A DNA stretch of 64,000 bases from Anthoceros angustus (Eukaryota; Streptophyta; Anthocerotopsida; Anthocerotales; Anthocerotaceae). Position numbers and translations under genes: made by a program. The stretch's first letter is position 1. Each line of letters starts with the position of its first letter. The notes below the pieces were generated by a model. It had not been told where the DNA came from. It saw only the letters and a list, made by a program, of their open reading frames with translations, and did not search any database. The stretch is from contig VJWM01000025.1 in the NCBI GenBank assembly GCA_010909165.1, positions 372,001 to 436,000 of the forward strand, given 5' to 3'. This document shows, one piece after another, positions 1-11,877 of the stretch.

Positions 1-2706
1 AAAGTTTCTTACCGACCAAAGGGGTTGATTAGGCCGATGATCTTACTTGTCAAGGCGCTTTGATTGAGCTTAGTGTACATGGATCGTCGAGTGCAAAAAT
101 TTTGAGGAGTGGCCTCGGGATACACCATTCGTGGTGCAATTGCCTAAACACGGACACTTCTCACCGCAGATTTGGAGTGGGTGTGCTCCTCTCGAGCCAT
201 TCAAATGGGTACATAGGCATCGGATGATTCGTGTTGCTCACATCTTGATGGACAGTGGTGGACTTTGTATGGTATGAGCGCAAACAAAGAGCATCCAACA
301 AATTTCTATAAGAAGGATTCAAAGGGACCCAATAAGCTCTTGAAACCTATAACACCGCTGCCCAATACGCCCTTTCCTACGAGGTACCATCGATTTTTTC
401 CGTTGACTTTAAGCGGTAGTCTTCACTTCACCTTATCTTACATGTGGCACTCAGGCAGACAATGACTTGTGGGATTTAGGGTAGCCTTACTTATCGCCAT
501 GTGAGGCGGCTGCTCGTTCGAGCGTTACGGCGTCTTGGTGTTCATATGGGCCCGAGGATTTTCGACAATCTAGTCCTCAAGGCCTCTTAAGTGTTCAAAC
601 AAATAAGTGCAAAAATTGCGAGGAGAGAGTGTGAAGCATGGATGTCAAGCTAACTTTCGTGTAAAGCGATTATTCTTTGTGGCCCATGGTTAGATTGGCT
701 TGTATGAAGACAATCATCTTGATTTGGGGCTGCTATTTGTCATGGTTCCGCTTACAGCTGCCTCGAGATGTTCGAGCAGCTTTCTCATGAGAAGAAGGAG
801 TGGGTCCGCTTGCTTTGCAAGGTGTCCGTCGATGAAATTATGTGTCGACACAAGGATGCTGTGTTCATGAAGGTAAATAATTCAGCAGAGCCATGCGAAC
901 ACGTTAGAGATGACTACATGTTACGGCAAGATGTTTTGAACATTGCTTCTCAGTTGGATATAGGTGAATACAAGCTTCATGTTGATGATTGCACCTCTGT
1001 TTCCATGTTGATGACCCTACCATTGATCACGAGTAGAAAATGGATGACTCCATCCAAGAATGATGACAGTGTGTACCTCGACTCAGTGCCTACACATCGA
1101 TGGAAGTTAACATTATGCAACCTCAAGGAAGCTAATAAGAGCTATATAATATGACAGATACAAGTGTGCCAAAGCCATTCCCTTCGCCAACGACGCGGCC
1201 TTACGTTCTCATCCTCCGTCGGAAATTTTGAACCGTTGTGTACACCACAGGCTATATTGCGGTGTGGCGGTGCGGGCATCACGCGATAGTAAACCATGCG
1301 CCAATTACGCTTACAATACCTAGCTTCGTGGCAACCACCATTAACCCTAATGTTCATTCAAGCGATTGCCCAAATTCACGTCGCTATGTTCAAAGTTTAC
1401 TTCGTGACCAAAGGGGTTGATTAGGCCGATGATCTTACTTGTCAAGGGCAGCTTTGATTGAGCTTAGTGTACATGGATCGTACCGAGTGCAAAAATTTTG
1501 AGGAGTGGCCTCGGGATACACCATTCGTGGTGCAATTGCCTAAACCTGGACACTTCTCAGCTGCAGATTTGGAGTGGGTGTGCTCCTCTCAGAGCCATTC
1601 GAAATGGGTACATAGGCATCAGCGGATGATTCGTGTTGCTCACATCTTGATGGACAGAGTGGTGGACTTTGTAGCTGGTATGAGCGCAAACAAAGAGCAT
1701 CCAACAAATTTCTATAAGAAGGATTCAAAGGGACCCAATAAGCTCTTGAAACCTATAAAAATCATACACCCTTTCCTACGAGGTACCATCCGATTTTTTC
1801 CGTTGACTTTAAGCGGTAGTCTTCACTTCACCTTATCTTACATGTGGCACAGACAATGACTTGTGGGATTTAGGGTAGCCTTACTTATCGCCATGTGAGG
1901 CGGCTGCTCGTTCGAGCGTTACGGCGTCTTGGTGTTCATATGGGCCCGAGGATTTTCGACAATCTAGTCCTCAAGGCCTCTTAAGTGTTCAAACAGCGAA
2001 GTGCAAAATTGCGAGAGGAGAGAGTGTGAAGCATGGATGTCAAGCTAACTTTCGTGTAAGCGATTATTCTTTGTGGCCCATGGTTAGATTGGCTTGTATG
2101 AAGACAATCATACTGATTTGGGGGCTGCTATTTGTCATGGTTCCGCTTACACAGGCCTGCCTCGAGATGTTCGAGCAGCTTGGCTTTCTCATGAGAAGAA
2201 GGAGTGGGTCCGCCACTGCTTGTACTGCAAGGTGTCCGTCGATGAAATTATGTGTCGACACAAGGATGCTGTGTTCATGAAGGTAAATAATTCAGCAGAG
2301 CCATGCGAACACGTTAGAGATGACTACATGTTACGGCAAGATGTTTTGAACATTGCTTCTCAGTTGGATATAGGTGAATACAAGCTTCATGTTGATGATT
2401 GCACCTCTGTTTCCATGTTGATGACCCTACCATTGATCACGAGTAGAAAATGGATGACTCCATCCAAGAATGATGACAGTGTGTACCTCGACTCAGAATC
2501 ATTCCTCAACTATGTATAACCTACCTTGGTTGTCAAGCTATGAAGAAATGTACCTTGGTTCTTAAGCTAGGAGGAAATGCAAGTTGCGTATCAGGCGGAG
2601 CTTGGTAAGCATAAAGAGGTTGTAAAACTTGACAACTCTATCATGCAACCTCAAGGAAGCTAATAAGAGCTATATAATATGACGGCAAGATACAAGTGTG
2701 CCACTG
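1..2706. repeat. Diverged tandem duplication of a ~1.2-1.3 kb unit
   Basis: Positions 1-1172 align along their whole length with 1395-2706, separated by about 220 bp of unrelated sequence. The copies share long identical blocks. The first copy repeatedly lacks 1-4 nt present in the second, for example near 72, 200, 222, 250 and 775, and near 1090 it diverges and skips about 130 bp. Most small gaps sit at AG/CAG/GCT micro-repeats. Either copy may be the altered one. No terminal repeats, LTRs or target-site duplications were seen, so the repeat class is unknown. Confidence 0.85.
1458..2519 (+). pseudogene. Unrecognised repeat-borne reading frames
   Basis: Two stretches in the same frame, 1458-1859 (133 codons) and 2094-2519 (141 codons), lie in the second, less damaged copy of the duplication. 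The equivalent frames in the first copy are broken by small deletions. The second stretch begins with a segment rich in charged residues (HEKKEWV) and has scattered Cys and His (CLYCK, CRHKD), without a clear zinc-finger spacing. I do not recognise a family. The stretch between them is closed, so the pair could be decayed transposon coding sequence. No function is inferred. Confidence 0.25.
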
Positions 2707-3118
2707 AAGTTAACATTGTCTGGCTGCAACCCTGATTCTCGCATCTATTGACATAAGGTGATGGCCTGCGAGGGCTGATCGTGTCACCTAACCTTTACAG
2801 GGCTCTTCTCTGTGTTCTCTTCGATGATCTATGCTCTTTAGGTTGTTACCACTATACTTCACTCTCCCGCTTGCTTTGCCTTAACATGACCCATCGGATT
2901 CGCCACTATGACGGTCACTGTTGATAAGGATGAAGGCTCCCAAGGTGTTTCCCACCTTCCATCTCTTTAGTCCCTCCTCCCTAAAGATTTTGAGTAGAAT
3001 ACCTCTAGTAAAATTCAAGGCTCTAACCATTACAACCGAGAAATTCTAAGTATGGATTGAAAAAAATGGAAGGCTCCAAAGCCCAAGGACAAGTTTCTTA
3101 CAATATTTGTTTTCTCCC
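2707..3118. other. Intergenic, nothing recognised
   Basis: Non-coding sequence between the duplication and the 33-bp minisatellite. No gene, RNA or transposon ends were seen. Confidence 0.5.
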
Positions 3119-3316
3119 TATCAAAGTTGTCTCCTATGATTTCAAGTATCCTATCAAAGTTGTCTCCCATGATTTCAAGTATCCTATCAAAGTTATCTCC
3201 CATGATTTCAAGTATCCTATCAAAGTTGTCTCCCATGATTTCAAGTATCCTATCAAAGTTGTCTCCCATGATTTCAAGTATCCTATCAAAGTTGTCTCCC
3301 AAGATTCCAAGTATCA
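3119..3316. repeat. 33-bp minisatellite, six units
   Basis: Six head-to-tail units of 33 bp, each starting TATCAAAGTT and ending AAGTATCC, with only a few substitutions; the last unit is the most diverged. As 33 is a multiple of three and the unit has no stop in several frames, it creates open frames on both strands (for example an 11-residue repeat with DNFDRILEI on the minus strand). These are a consequence of the repeat, not evidence of a gene. Confidence 0.95.
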
Positions 3317-4006
3317 CAAGAAAGCGGAGACGCTGCTTGCGAATCTGGATTGAGGAACCTTGCTCCGCAGGACCAGAACAACCTTGCAAAGTACACTTTG
3401 GCTATTGAAAAGATGAATTTGGAAAAATGGAAAGGGATGATTGAGAAAAGGTTTTCGAGATACCACCGAGTCTCAAATAAATAATGCCCTTGATTCTTTT
3501 TACAAGTTATATATTGAAGTGCAGAAAGATCAATTTCGTCCCAAACTCGAAGATGAGCAAGTTTGTTTGCTTGTTATTGTTCGAGTGCCTTTGACAATGC
3601 ATACGACAAGGCCATCTTAACTGCGCATTATCTATTGGACTACCTGAAAATAGAATCATTGCGGTTTACTACGAGCCCATGTTGTTGTTCGCATGGAACG
3701 GCGATGAGAGGGAAACCATGGCTACCATTTGTTGTCAGCACCACACTCAAGCTAGGTCCCGGGAAACGCACGCCGGGTACTCGATGCATTCTTCGAAGCC
3801 AAGCAGGGTCTACCCTGTATGACGGGCTCCAATGGAACCAGGCCAAGGCACGGGTTTTTAATAGTATCTATTATTCACAAACGGGCTCCAATGGAACCAG
3901 GCCAAGCCACGATTTTTAAAAGTATCTATTATTAGGCAAACAGTAGCCAATATCATAAACGCGATACCGTGATAAGTTTCTTAGAGAAATGTTATGCATA
4001 TATAGA
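3317..4006. other. Intergenic with a 59-bp direct repeat
   Basis: No gene recognised. Positions 3822-3880 and 3881-3939 are a two-copy direct repeat of 59 bp beginning ACGGGCTCCAATGGAACC. Short open frames here are not supported by any family resemblance. Confidence 0.5.
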
Positions 4007-4042
4007 GTTATGTAGAGGCATATATATATGCCTCTACATAAC
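4007..4042. repeat. Perfect 36-bp palindrome
   Basis: The sequence from GTTATGTAGAGGC through an alternating AT centre to GCCTCTACATAAC equals its own reverse complement over all 36 bp with no spacer. It could extrude as a cruciform or mark a fused inverted-repeat end. A C/T-rich tract (about 4043-4115) follows directly. Confidence 0.95.
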
Positions 4043-5442
4043 ATTTGCCTCTCCCCTTCCTCCTCTCCTCCTCTTCCTCCCCCTCCTCTCCCCCTTCTGC
4101 TCTTCTTCCCCTCCTTCTCCTTGCCTCCGAACACAGAGTGAGCCTCGGACCCACGAACTTAGACATAGGTAAATAATATTATGTTTAGGTCACCTTTAAA
4201 GGTGATGCTTAATGGGCATGTTCTTTGTGATATTCGTGTGGGCACCATTAACAAATAGTTGTGAAGAGAGTGCAAAGAAGAGCGCTAGGAAAACATTAAC
4301 TAATTGTACTCCCAATGGGGTGTAATAAAGATGGGGGGGAGAGAGAGAGAGAGGGTCCTGTTCTGATCATGTTGCAATTGCATGAGGAATTCATAAACAA
4401 TGCGTATGAGAGAGGGATGTAGTTAAGAGGGTGAAGTGGTAGGAGAGAGAGCCGGGTTCGTGTTAAGATTGTAGGCCCACTTGGGGAAAGAAATGACAAA
4501 CTCAATACCAAGCCTCCAAATGATGTTGCAAGTTAGAAGTGTAACATAAAATTGCAACAACGACTGTAACATAGGCTGCCCTTTCTAGTAGGGATACCCG
4601 CTCTTTATGTGTCACGATGTAGTGATGCCAATTGCGCATTGTGAAAGGCACTTCAGACTCGTGCTAATTCTTGGGAAATTGAGCATAAGATGAACTTTTA
4701 AATTTGCCACAGCCGCCGTTTAGAAAAAGAAAAAGCAAGAAGATGTGAATCAGCTGAAAGCAGGACAATGTCAAAGGAGGAAGATAATTTTGGTGGTCCA
4801 AGTTACAACGCAACATAACAGCATGTAATACAGTCTACCTACAAACACTTACCCCCGAGCTTCTAACTCTTCTCTAACTAAGAAGTATTTGATGTTGCTT
4901 AGGTACCCGTTGTTTTAAATTTTGTAAAGATTTGGAGTATGTAGCCCATCCATACACTGAAGGTGACAATAAGAGAGGAGCTCCGGGCCCTCCGGCAATT
5001 TCCATTGAAATACCAGACAACTTGGAGAAATTGGGGTTTAGCAGGAGATCTCTTATCCGCTTCAACAAAACATTGTATGTAGAAGCTTGTGTCGAACAGG
5101 ATTCCCACATTCTCGAAAAAGAAAAAAACTAAATTCTCAAACCTTGGCAAAGTGTTTCACCAAACTCCCCTGGAAACTCGAGCACCAAGTCCATAGCTTG
5201 CAATATGACATGGCTGATGGGCAACAAAAGTTGTCTGTGTCATAGTCCTTACGTCTCTCTAGGTAGACTATTTTCCATGCTGTTTTATTCAATTGTAACC
5301 TTGATCAGCAAAATTATCAAAGATAAAATTACCGCCAAAGTTATCAGGACCTCTAGAGCCATTTTTGCAATCTCCACCAGAACTATAATTTTAGGGATTT
5401 GATAGACTTCATGGCCTGGAAGAGCCAAGGTGTAAGGGCCAA
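4043..5442. other. Intergenic, pyrimidine tract and scattered short frames
   Basis: Holds a C/T-rich tract (4043-4115) and a short (GA)n run near 4338-4354. A segment at 5320-5395 resembles 7058-7110 (both carry CCGCCAAAGTTATCA followed by related sequence). That pair could be degraded flanking repeats of the reading frame between them. No gene recognised. Confidence 0.4.
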
Positions 5443-6873
5443 GTGGTTGAGAGCAAGAGCAAGGTCCTAGGCGAGGTGAGCAGGTGCAAATTGCTAAGAA
5501 GGAAAAACGTCTACCGTGGTAGGAAGCTGGCAAGTGGTGTAGGAATTGCAGGCGAAGCACTCCTTTTTCTCGATTTCGTACAGGAAATCACCAAGGAAGC
5601 CATGACTAAGCCTACCACGACCAAGGGCAAGGAGGTGGCTGCCAAGGATGGGACGTCCACCAAGGGAGGTGGCGCAGGGAAGGATAAAAAGTCTAAGGCA
5701 GGAGGTGCAAGCTCCAGGAAATGGAAATTCGACATGGCACAGTTCACGTGCTATGCAGATCAACTGTCCTTCAGGGACCTCGCAGACTTTAGGCCTTGGG
5801 CAGCATAGGAGAACATCCAGCTGGAGTGGGTGTATGGGAGGCATTGGTCTTACACCAACCTGAAATTAATTGAAGAGTGTTTTGCTAACCTGCACCAAAT
5901 AGAGGAAGAATTGGCTGCCTTGCCAGACAGGAACGCACGGACGGATCCACGATGCTGGACAGTGAGGAGTATACGGCAAGTGTATGGCAGGCCAGATAGT
6001 GAAGATAATGGAATCATCTTGATGGAAGGGTCAAGTGGAGGAAAACGTGCAACAACAGCAGACCTTCCTAAGGGAGCCTTCACACTCATGCAGGGAGGAA
6101 TAAAGGCCAAGACCAAGAATGGATAGTGGACTGACTAGGTGCTGGAACCCAAGTGGAGGTTGTTCACGAAGATTGTTTTAGGCTTGGTAAGCAATCAGTG
6201 TGTATCATACTTCAACACCACCTTCCTGCATTTCTTGTGGAAGGTAACTCAAGGAGCAAAGCCAGATTGGGGGTTGATCATGTACGAAGCTTACACCTAC
6301 CACCGGGAGAAGTTTCTGAAGCCTAACGCATCGGATGAAGGGAGTCCGCGGCCGTGCTACCTCGGCACTTATCTGGTACACCTATGGGAGGTAGAAGGGC
6401 TGCTAACAAGCAAGGAATTGGATGATTCTAAGCACCCCTTCAACATTGTACATTTACAGCCGGAGGCGAGACATGGTTTGCTCAGTGCCTTACAGGTGAA
6501 AGAGATACCATCAGCACCACCTGGAACATTACTGCTGGAAGGAATCCCTCCGAAGGGTGTGCAAGAGGATGTGCAGGAGGATTTACAAGAAGAAGTTGTA
6601 GAGGAATCCGAGGTTTGGGTCACAGAGGACGAAGAGGTGGAAGGTAGGATGGATTCTTACCATGGTAGGAGCAACTCCTACTACGGTAGGAATCCCTCCC
6701 ACGTACGTAGAGGCGTTCCCACAATGGTATGGGACCCATATCGCCCTCTGAGAACACCTACGGTGGTAGGAGCTAGTCCTACCACGGTAGGAGGCAGACC
6801 TGTGGTGGTAGGAGCGACTCTTAGGTGGGCGAGCGGATGGATTCACAGTGGGAGGGGTTGCCCCACCAAGTGA
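5443..6873 (+). pseudogene. Decayed transposon-like reading frame with three in-frame TAG codons
   Basis: One frame runs for about 477 codons and is interrupted only by three amber codons, at 5806-5808, 6124-6126 and 6136-6138. Without them it would read a Lys/Gly-rich N-terminal part, a middle part with Trp/Tyr-rich segments (RHWSYTNLKLIEECF; FTKIVLGLVSNQCVSYFNTT; WEVEGLLTSKEL), then an acidic segment (VQEDVQEDLQEEVVEESE) and a degenerate repeat with YHGRSNSYYGRNPS. The layout resembles uncharacterised retrotransposon-linked proteins of plants, but I cannot name a family. A second frame from 6848 continues to 7153, suggesting a frameshift near 6850. No start codon is defended; the frame opens with GTG. 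Confidence 0.45.
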
Positions 6874-8157
6874 TGAGAGAGGAGCTCGTCATAGGGAGGT
6901 GATGGATGTAAGATCCCATGAGAAAGGCAAAGGCCTTGAGTCTCCTGGGAGCAAGGGAGGAGACTTGGATGTTTTGGAGGAGATGCTGTGCATAGGGGAA
7001 ATGCTCAGCAAGGTAGATATGGAAGCGGCCAAGAGGAGGGCACCACTAGAGAAACCATTCCCGCCAAAGTTATCAAGGCCTCTAAAAGCATTTTCCGATT
7101 TCCAAAAAGATTTCTCCCATGTCCAAAAACATTTTCACAACCACTTATACTAAACCCCTATTCTATATTATGCACCACGACTGCTAACAAGATTTCTGCA
7201 ATCTCCAGAAAAGTTTCCACATCCACGGGTACGAATTCCCGTTCTATATTATTACTACCACCACCACCACTTAGAAAATTTATGCAATCTCCATTACTAA
7301 TCCCCTGTTTTATATTATTACTAGCACCACGATAACCCCGTTACTAGAATTATTACAATCAATACTACTTTTATGATCGCAGCCTTGACTACAACCATTG
7401 CAACTATGTTTCCTCCTAATGGGTTTTGGGCTTCTTTGCAATGCGTTGCGGATAAGGCTGGGTTCCCATGAACCCGAACCCGAAACCCCTTTTGGTTGAC
7501 AGGGCGAATAGGACAAAGTGAAAGTTTCTTAATTGGGTAAGGCGTGTTTTCCCGGGTCGAAGTTTCGTATGGGTCCCAATTTCAATACCTGCAGAATTTC
7601 GGGGTGACCCATAAATAAGGCACCGGGAACGATATGAAAATCCCGTGACGTTTTTAGAACAGGCCCATTACAAATGGATGGGAAGGGTTGCATGGGATCA
7701 AGGAGTGACCGATACCAATCGGGCCCGACTTTCTCCTTATTGACATTTCATGGTTCTTCTTTTCCTGAGCAGATTTTGCTAGGTTCATCCTTCCAAAATT
7801 GATCATCCAGGGAAGCCTAATTCTCGCTACAACCTTCTACCAGAACCTCTACGAGAACCTTCTAGCAGAGTAGGATGGGACCAAGTGTAGGCGGCCTCGA
7901 TGCCAGGTATGGTGGCGGTGAAGCACGTGGGTGATTTGTGCTCCGCAGTTGCAGTTACATTTGCCCTCCAGAGGAAGCTAGATGGTCCAGGCAGCTTCTC
8001 TTGTGCCCATCCAGTTGCAACGCCGGAAGAGAAATCTCCCCGCCATTTTGTCTTGAGGTATAGCAGCGCCAGGAGAAGGCGTCGCCCAATGGCTTCACGA
8101 GACGTTTGATAAGCAGGTAGTCTGGTTGGATACTCAGGAACACTCCCTGAGCAAACA
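6874..8157. other. Intergenic, degraded repeat DNA
   Basis: The first 280 bp may continue the preceding frame after a frameshift. From 7058 to 7340 there are degenerate repeats with GCAATCTCC and TATATTATTACTA motifs. The remainder to 8157 shows no recognised gene. Confidence 0.4.
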
Positions 8158-8519
8158 ATGGCAAGAGGCGGCCCGGCTGTGGACTCATTGGATGTCCTGG
8201 TGCAGGGAGGATGTCATGTCACTCTCACCACCATCTTCTACCGTCTCCTCAGGATGTGCGTGGCACACAAGGATCTTGTTTGTGCTAGGCGCGTCCTTGG
8301 GCTTGCCCTGTCCAGTGGCTATGGTTTTGATGGTTGGCCAGCCAGATCGTTTCCTTGGGTACTTCTCTTGGCGCACTGGAGGATGCAGCCCAGGTGTTCG
8401 CCGAGGCCCCTGCCCCCAACACACACGTGTGGTGCTCCATCATTTCAGCTCATGCCCAACACGGCCAGCCCTTGCAGGCCATTACCCTATATCGACAGAT
8501 ACGAGAATCAGGGTAGAAA
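8158..8519 (+). pseudogene. Fragment of a PLS-type PPR gene (N-terminal part)
   Basis: The translation LDVLVQGGCHVTLTTIFYRL followed by RMCVAHKDLVCARRV matches the first non-PPR segment and first L motif of the PPR genes elsewhere in the window (compare LDLLVHGG at 15042, minus strand). A frameshift near 8330 moves the homology to another frame. There it reads LEDAAQVFAEAPAPNTHVWC, then SIISAHAQHGQPLQAITLYR, a clear S-P motif pair. It stops at a TAG after about one and a half motif triplets. With a frameshift, internal loss and no C-terminus, it is a dead 5' fragment of the same subfamily. Confidence 0.75.
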
Positions 8520-8791
8520 CCGGATAGCCATTTCCTCATGGCAGTGCGCAAAGCTTGTGCTTCTGCAGGCGACCCATTTCGATCCATCAATCACGAGAGC
8601 TGAGTCTTACAATCGGACCGGGGTCCCAAACGGCACCAAATGAAAACCAGGGCTAAGTCACCAGACGTGACGGCTTCACAAGAGAGCCCCAATGAAAATT
8701 GGCCAGCCAAATCAATCCAATCTACAACAAGAAGGTGGAAGCTAGGACAACATTTTGTTTCAGCGAATTCGAGAGCCTCCTCTCCCCGAGC

Positions 8792-9364
8792 CTACTTTTG
8801 AAGATGCGGGAAACACTGGCCCAAGCCATGCTTCGGATGTTTTGCTTCGGCGTGCTCTTTACATTTGGCTTCACTGGTTGTACACATGAATGTCTGCATG
8901 CACACCTTGCACTGCACAGGAGCAACACCACGAAATACTTCAACACACACGACGAAGGGAAAATGCGACGGAAATTAAAAAACAACCGCGTGACTGAAGA
9001 GAAGAAATTTTACTTGAATTGTCATGGCCTGTTTGTTGCTCTCCAGCTGGCTCCCTGTTGCAGTGCTACAGAAATAAGCCGAGGAATCGTTTTTCAAGGC
9101 AGGATGATGCTACAAACATGGCACAATTTAATACAACACCACATAGCCAGGCACCAACAATCTTTCCCCTCCCACGCAGCCCCGCTAGGCGTGCCACACA
9201 GATTTGAACAATACTCCTGGCTGTGGCCTGGCCAGGCCAGGCCAGAGCCAAGCCAAGGTGCGGAGGTAGAAGGGAGGGATTGGCTAACCTTTTCCAGCGC
9301 CTTTCAACTTCTCGGCGTTCCTTTCGCGGGCCATTTTGGCCTTCTGGCCATTGCCACCTCCCAT
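8792..9364 (-). CDS. SERF/4F5-like small protein with C-terminal zinc finger (At2g23090-like)
   Basis: Three exons, 9364-9289, 9054-9014 and 8911-8792, join in phase across GT-AG introns to give a 78-residue protein. The N-terminus MGGGNGQKAKMARERNAEK is the 4F5/SERF-type basic segment. The C-terminal half is a C2H2-type finger (CKVCMQTFMC, then a Cys and two His in AKCKEHAEAKH), ending in CFPHLQK. This order and size match the conserved plant family typified by Arabidopsis At2g23090. Its biochemical role is not established; 4F5/SERF proteins are linked to protein-aggregation and RNA-binding phenotypes in other organisms. The start is fixed by the invariant MGGGN. The reading on the opposite strand over the same interval (8699-9397) is a shadow. 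The 78 codons show no damage. Confidence 0.92.
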
Positions 9365-9399
9365 AGTCGCCTCTACTGTGGCCGCCTAAAACGCTAATA

Positions 9400-10979
9400 C
9401 GACGACGCCTCACAGCTGCTCGCTAGGGCTTCACCCGAGCTCCTCCTGCTGCTGGCTTCCACCGATTTCCAGCCACCACCACCAACCAGGCAGAATCCCG
9501 TGAGAAGGAGAGGGCGGGAGGCAGGAAGGGAAGGAGGGAAAAAAACACGAAACTCAGTAAGCCAAGCCAGTCATCAATACAGGAAACCCTAACTAGGCGC
9601 TACATAAAGCTCGTTACACATGCATCCGATTCCTTGCATTTATACCCCTGTCCCGGACCCCGACATCATGCCACCGATTAGAATAATGGATAAACAATAG
9701 CTCGTCCACCTTCCTGTGACGGTGCGACCCTACGTCTCCAAGCTGTTTCAACTTCTCTGCGGGCCGATTCATCATCCCATGTATACGTGTGTGAGCATAA
9801 AGTGGTCGTCGTTAAATAACAATATCGCTAATATCGTGCCTAACAGATTGATGTCGGTGCGACTATAGATATACAGAGTTCCATATAAAGACACATTCTA
9901 GTTAGTTCTTGGTCCAATATGCTCCCACGAGATGCTGCCACTAGGCTCAAAAGGCGGTCGAGTGGCATCGTCGCAGCCTCTAATAGCATGATACCAAGTC
10001 CAGGAGCTTCCCGGGCTTGCCAGCACCGCCACCGCCGGTGCCGGCAATAGCTCAGAAGCACACCTCTGGCGGTGGTGGTGACAAGGGAATCATGGACCCG
10101 CAGCCTGCAGGCGTCCCAAAAACTGGTGGTTCTCCTTCGATGTGTTGCTCTCATGCTTGCTCTCCGTGGAATGAATGTGGCATGGTGAAGTATAGTACAA
10201 AACATTGCCCGAGAACACGGCTCTGAGGTCGGTAAAGAAAGAGTCGGAAACAGGGGCCATCACTGTCAGGGTTGGAACTTGGCACGACTGCTCCAGGTCT
10301 GGAGCTGCAACCGGTGACGCTGCATGGGTGCACATGGGGAGAGGGGCACCATCACGATGCGCACTGAAGGTGAACGGAAAACGAGAAGGGGAGGATTCTT
10401 GCTTGCAAGTTGCGTCCACGGATAGAGCACATAAAATCCTGCACGCCTTCGGCCATTTTTAGGGCCAGTGCCATGGACTTGCGTTTCCTGCAAGGGACAG
10501 GCGACATCCTCTGTGCACTACGTTTTTGACCACCCTCAGCCTGAGATTCTCCTCCTTGAATCGGGATAGATTGAAAGCTTCGAGGGTTCACATTACTGTA
10601 TATATGGCTTCAAAAGGTTACAGTGCTCTCTGTACATGGGCATGAATAGATGCCTTGAAGGTCTCTCTTGTGGTGGTAACCTTGCCAAGTTTGCTAGCCA
10701 CATCCACTTTGTCTGGACGGCCAGCCGTGCATCGGACACAGTCCCAAGGTCCTCCACCATCAACCCGCCTCTTCACCTGGGACTGCTGTGTCGGCTGATG
10801 AACTCCTAGTACATGCTAAGCTGGTCCATGGTTTTTTTGGTGGGCGATTAGCTAGTCCTCGTCGTCATGTCAGAAGATTGGCGATATAAGACGTCCCTGG
10901 ACCATCATTCACAAGGTCCTCGTGCTCGCAAACAAATTTAGGTGGACATGTGTATCTCGCCCTGTTGGATATCTTACAA
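9400..10979. other. Intergenic, unassigned open frames
   Basis: Upstream of the SERF-like gene. Minus-strand frames at 9840-10205, 10090-10419 and 10352-10591 overlap in different phases and carry no motif I recognise. One has a basic patch (PCRKRKSM) that could belong to an unrecognised exon. No gene is claimed. Confidence 0.35.
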
Positions 10980-11650
10980 GGCTTGCCATTCTCCAGTCAC
11001 GAAGACTCTTGCCAATGCCCCCTTTCATCAGGAGGGATCCGCCATTCTGAATTCATGTAAATGCCCCTCACAAGCAACGCTCCAATAATGCCATGAGCTT
11101 TCCTGATGCCGAGACACGTTGTGGTCCCAAGCAGCGAGACATGATACCTTCCACTGCTTACATAACATCACTAAACCCGTGCTGAGCACATCCGGCCAAC
11201 AAAACCTTCCATTCAATCCCATCATTCGTTCGTCAACCTGGCCAGTCACAATATTGTGCAAGCATTTGTGAGGCTGCCGCATTCTCCATGCATGTTCGTC
11301 TTGGCACAGACACCACGAAGCATCTGCGTGCATCTAATTGGCATGATCAGATATAGACCAGAGCAGCCAAGTCCCTTGGTTCGTACCACCAAGGTTGAGC
11401 CAGAGACGACTCCCAGAATGCCTCTTGTTGCCGTTTACTCATACAAAAACAGATGGCAACAGGCATGCAAAGCCACCTCATAGCTACGGTTGCAGATGAC
11501 CTCTGTGGCAAAATTGACATATCCCTCAAGTTCATTGGGGGAGCTTGAACCAGAGCGGACCCGCCCATCTCCAAGCCACTCAATTTTGATGGACCAAAAA
11601 GACCAATTTTGAATGCCATTTAAGGCTCTCCTCGTATGTATGCAGACTTG
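10980..11650 (-). pseudogene. Heavily decayed PPR relic
   Basis: Short stretches in shifting minus-strand frames resemble PPR motifs. MHGECGSLTNACTIL (around 11290-11250) matches [15 protein letters not shown] of an S motif. It is followed after a frame change by EWKVLLAGCAQHGF, matching WNAMLAGYAQQG of a P motif. Stops and frameshifts separate them. The relic lies just 3' of the intact PPR gene on the same strand, so it may be an older tandem copy. Confidence 0.4.
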
Positions 11651-11877
11651 CTGATATCACGCCACTCCGGCTCTCTGACTGCAAATCCTCGGTGTAGCAG
11701 TATGTGTCACCGCATTCCCCTGTAGATGCACAGTTCGATCATTCAATAGCGAAGCACCCCCCCTGTCCCTCTTTCCACATGGTGATCATGCGGAAAACCA
11801 AACAAGACAAATCCCTGCACATAAACAGCACAGAGAGACGAGAGGGAAAGCACTGGGACATCACAGTGTAAATTTCA

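Noticed and set aside
8699-9397. 232-codon plus-strand frame
   Set aside because: It is antisense to the three-exon SERF/zinc-finger gene, whose exons and splice sites fit a known family exactly.
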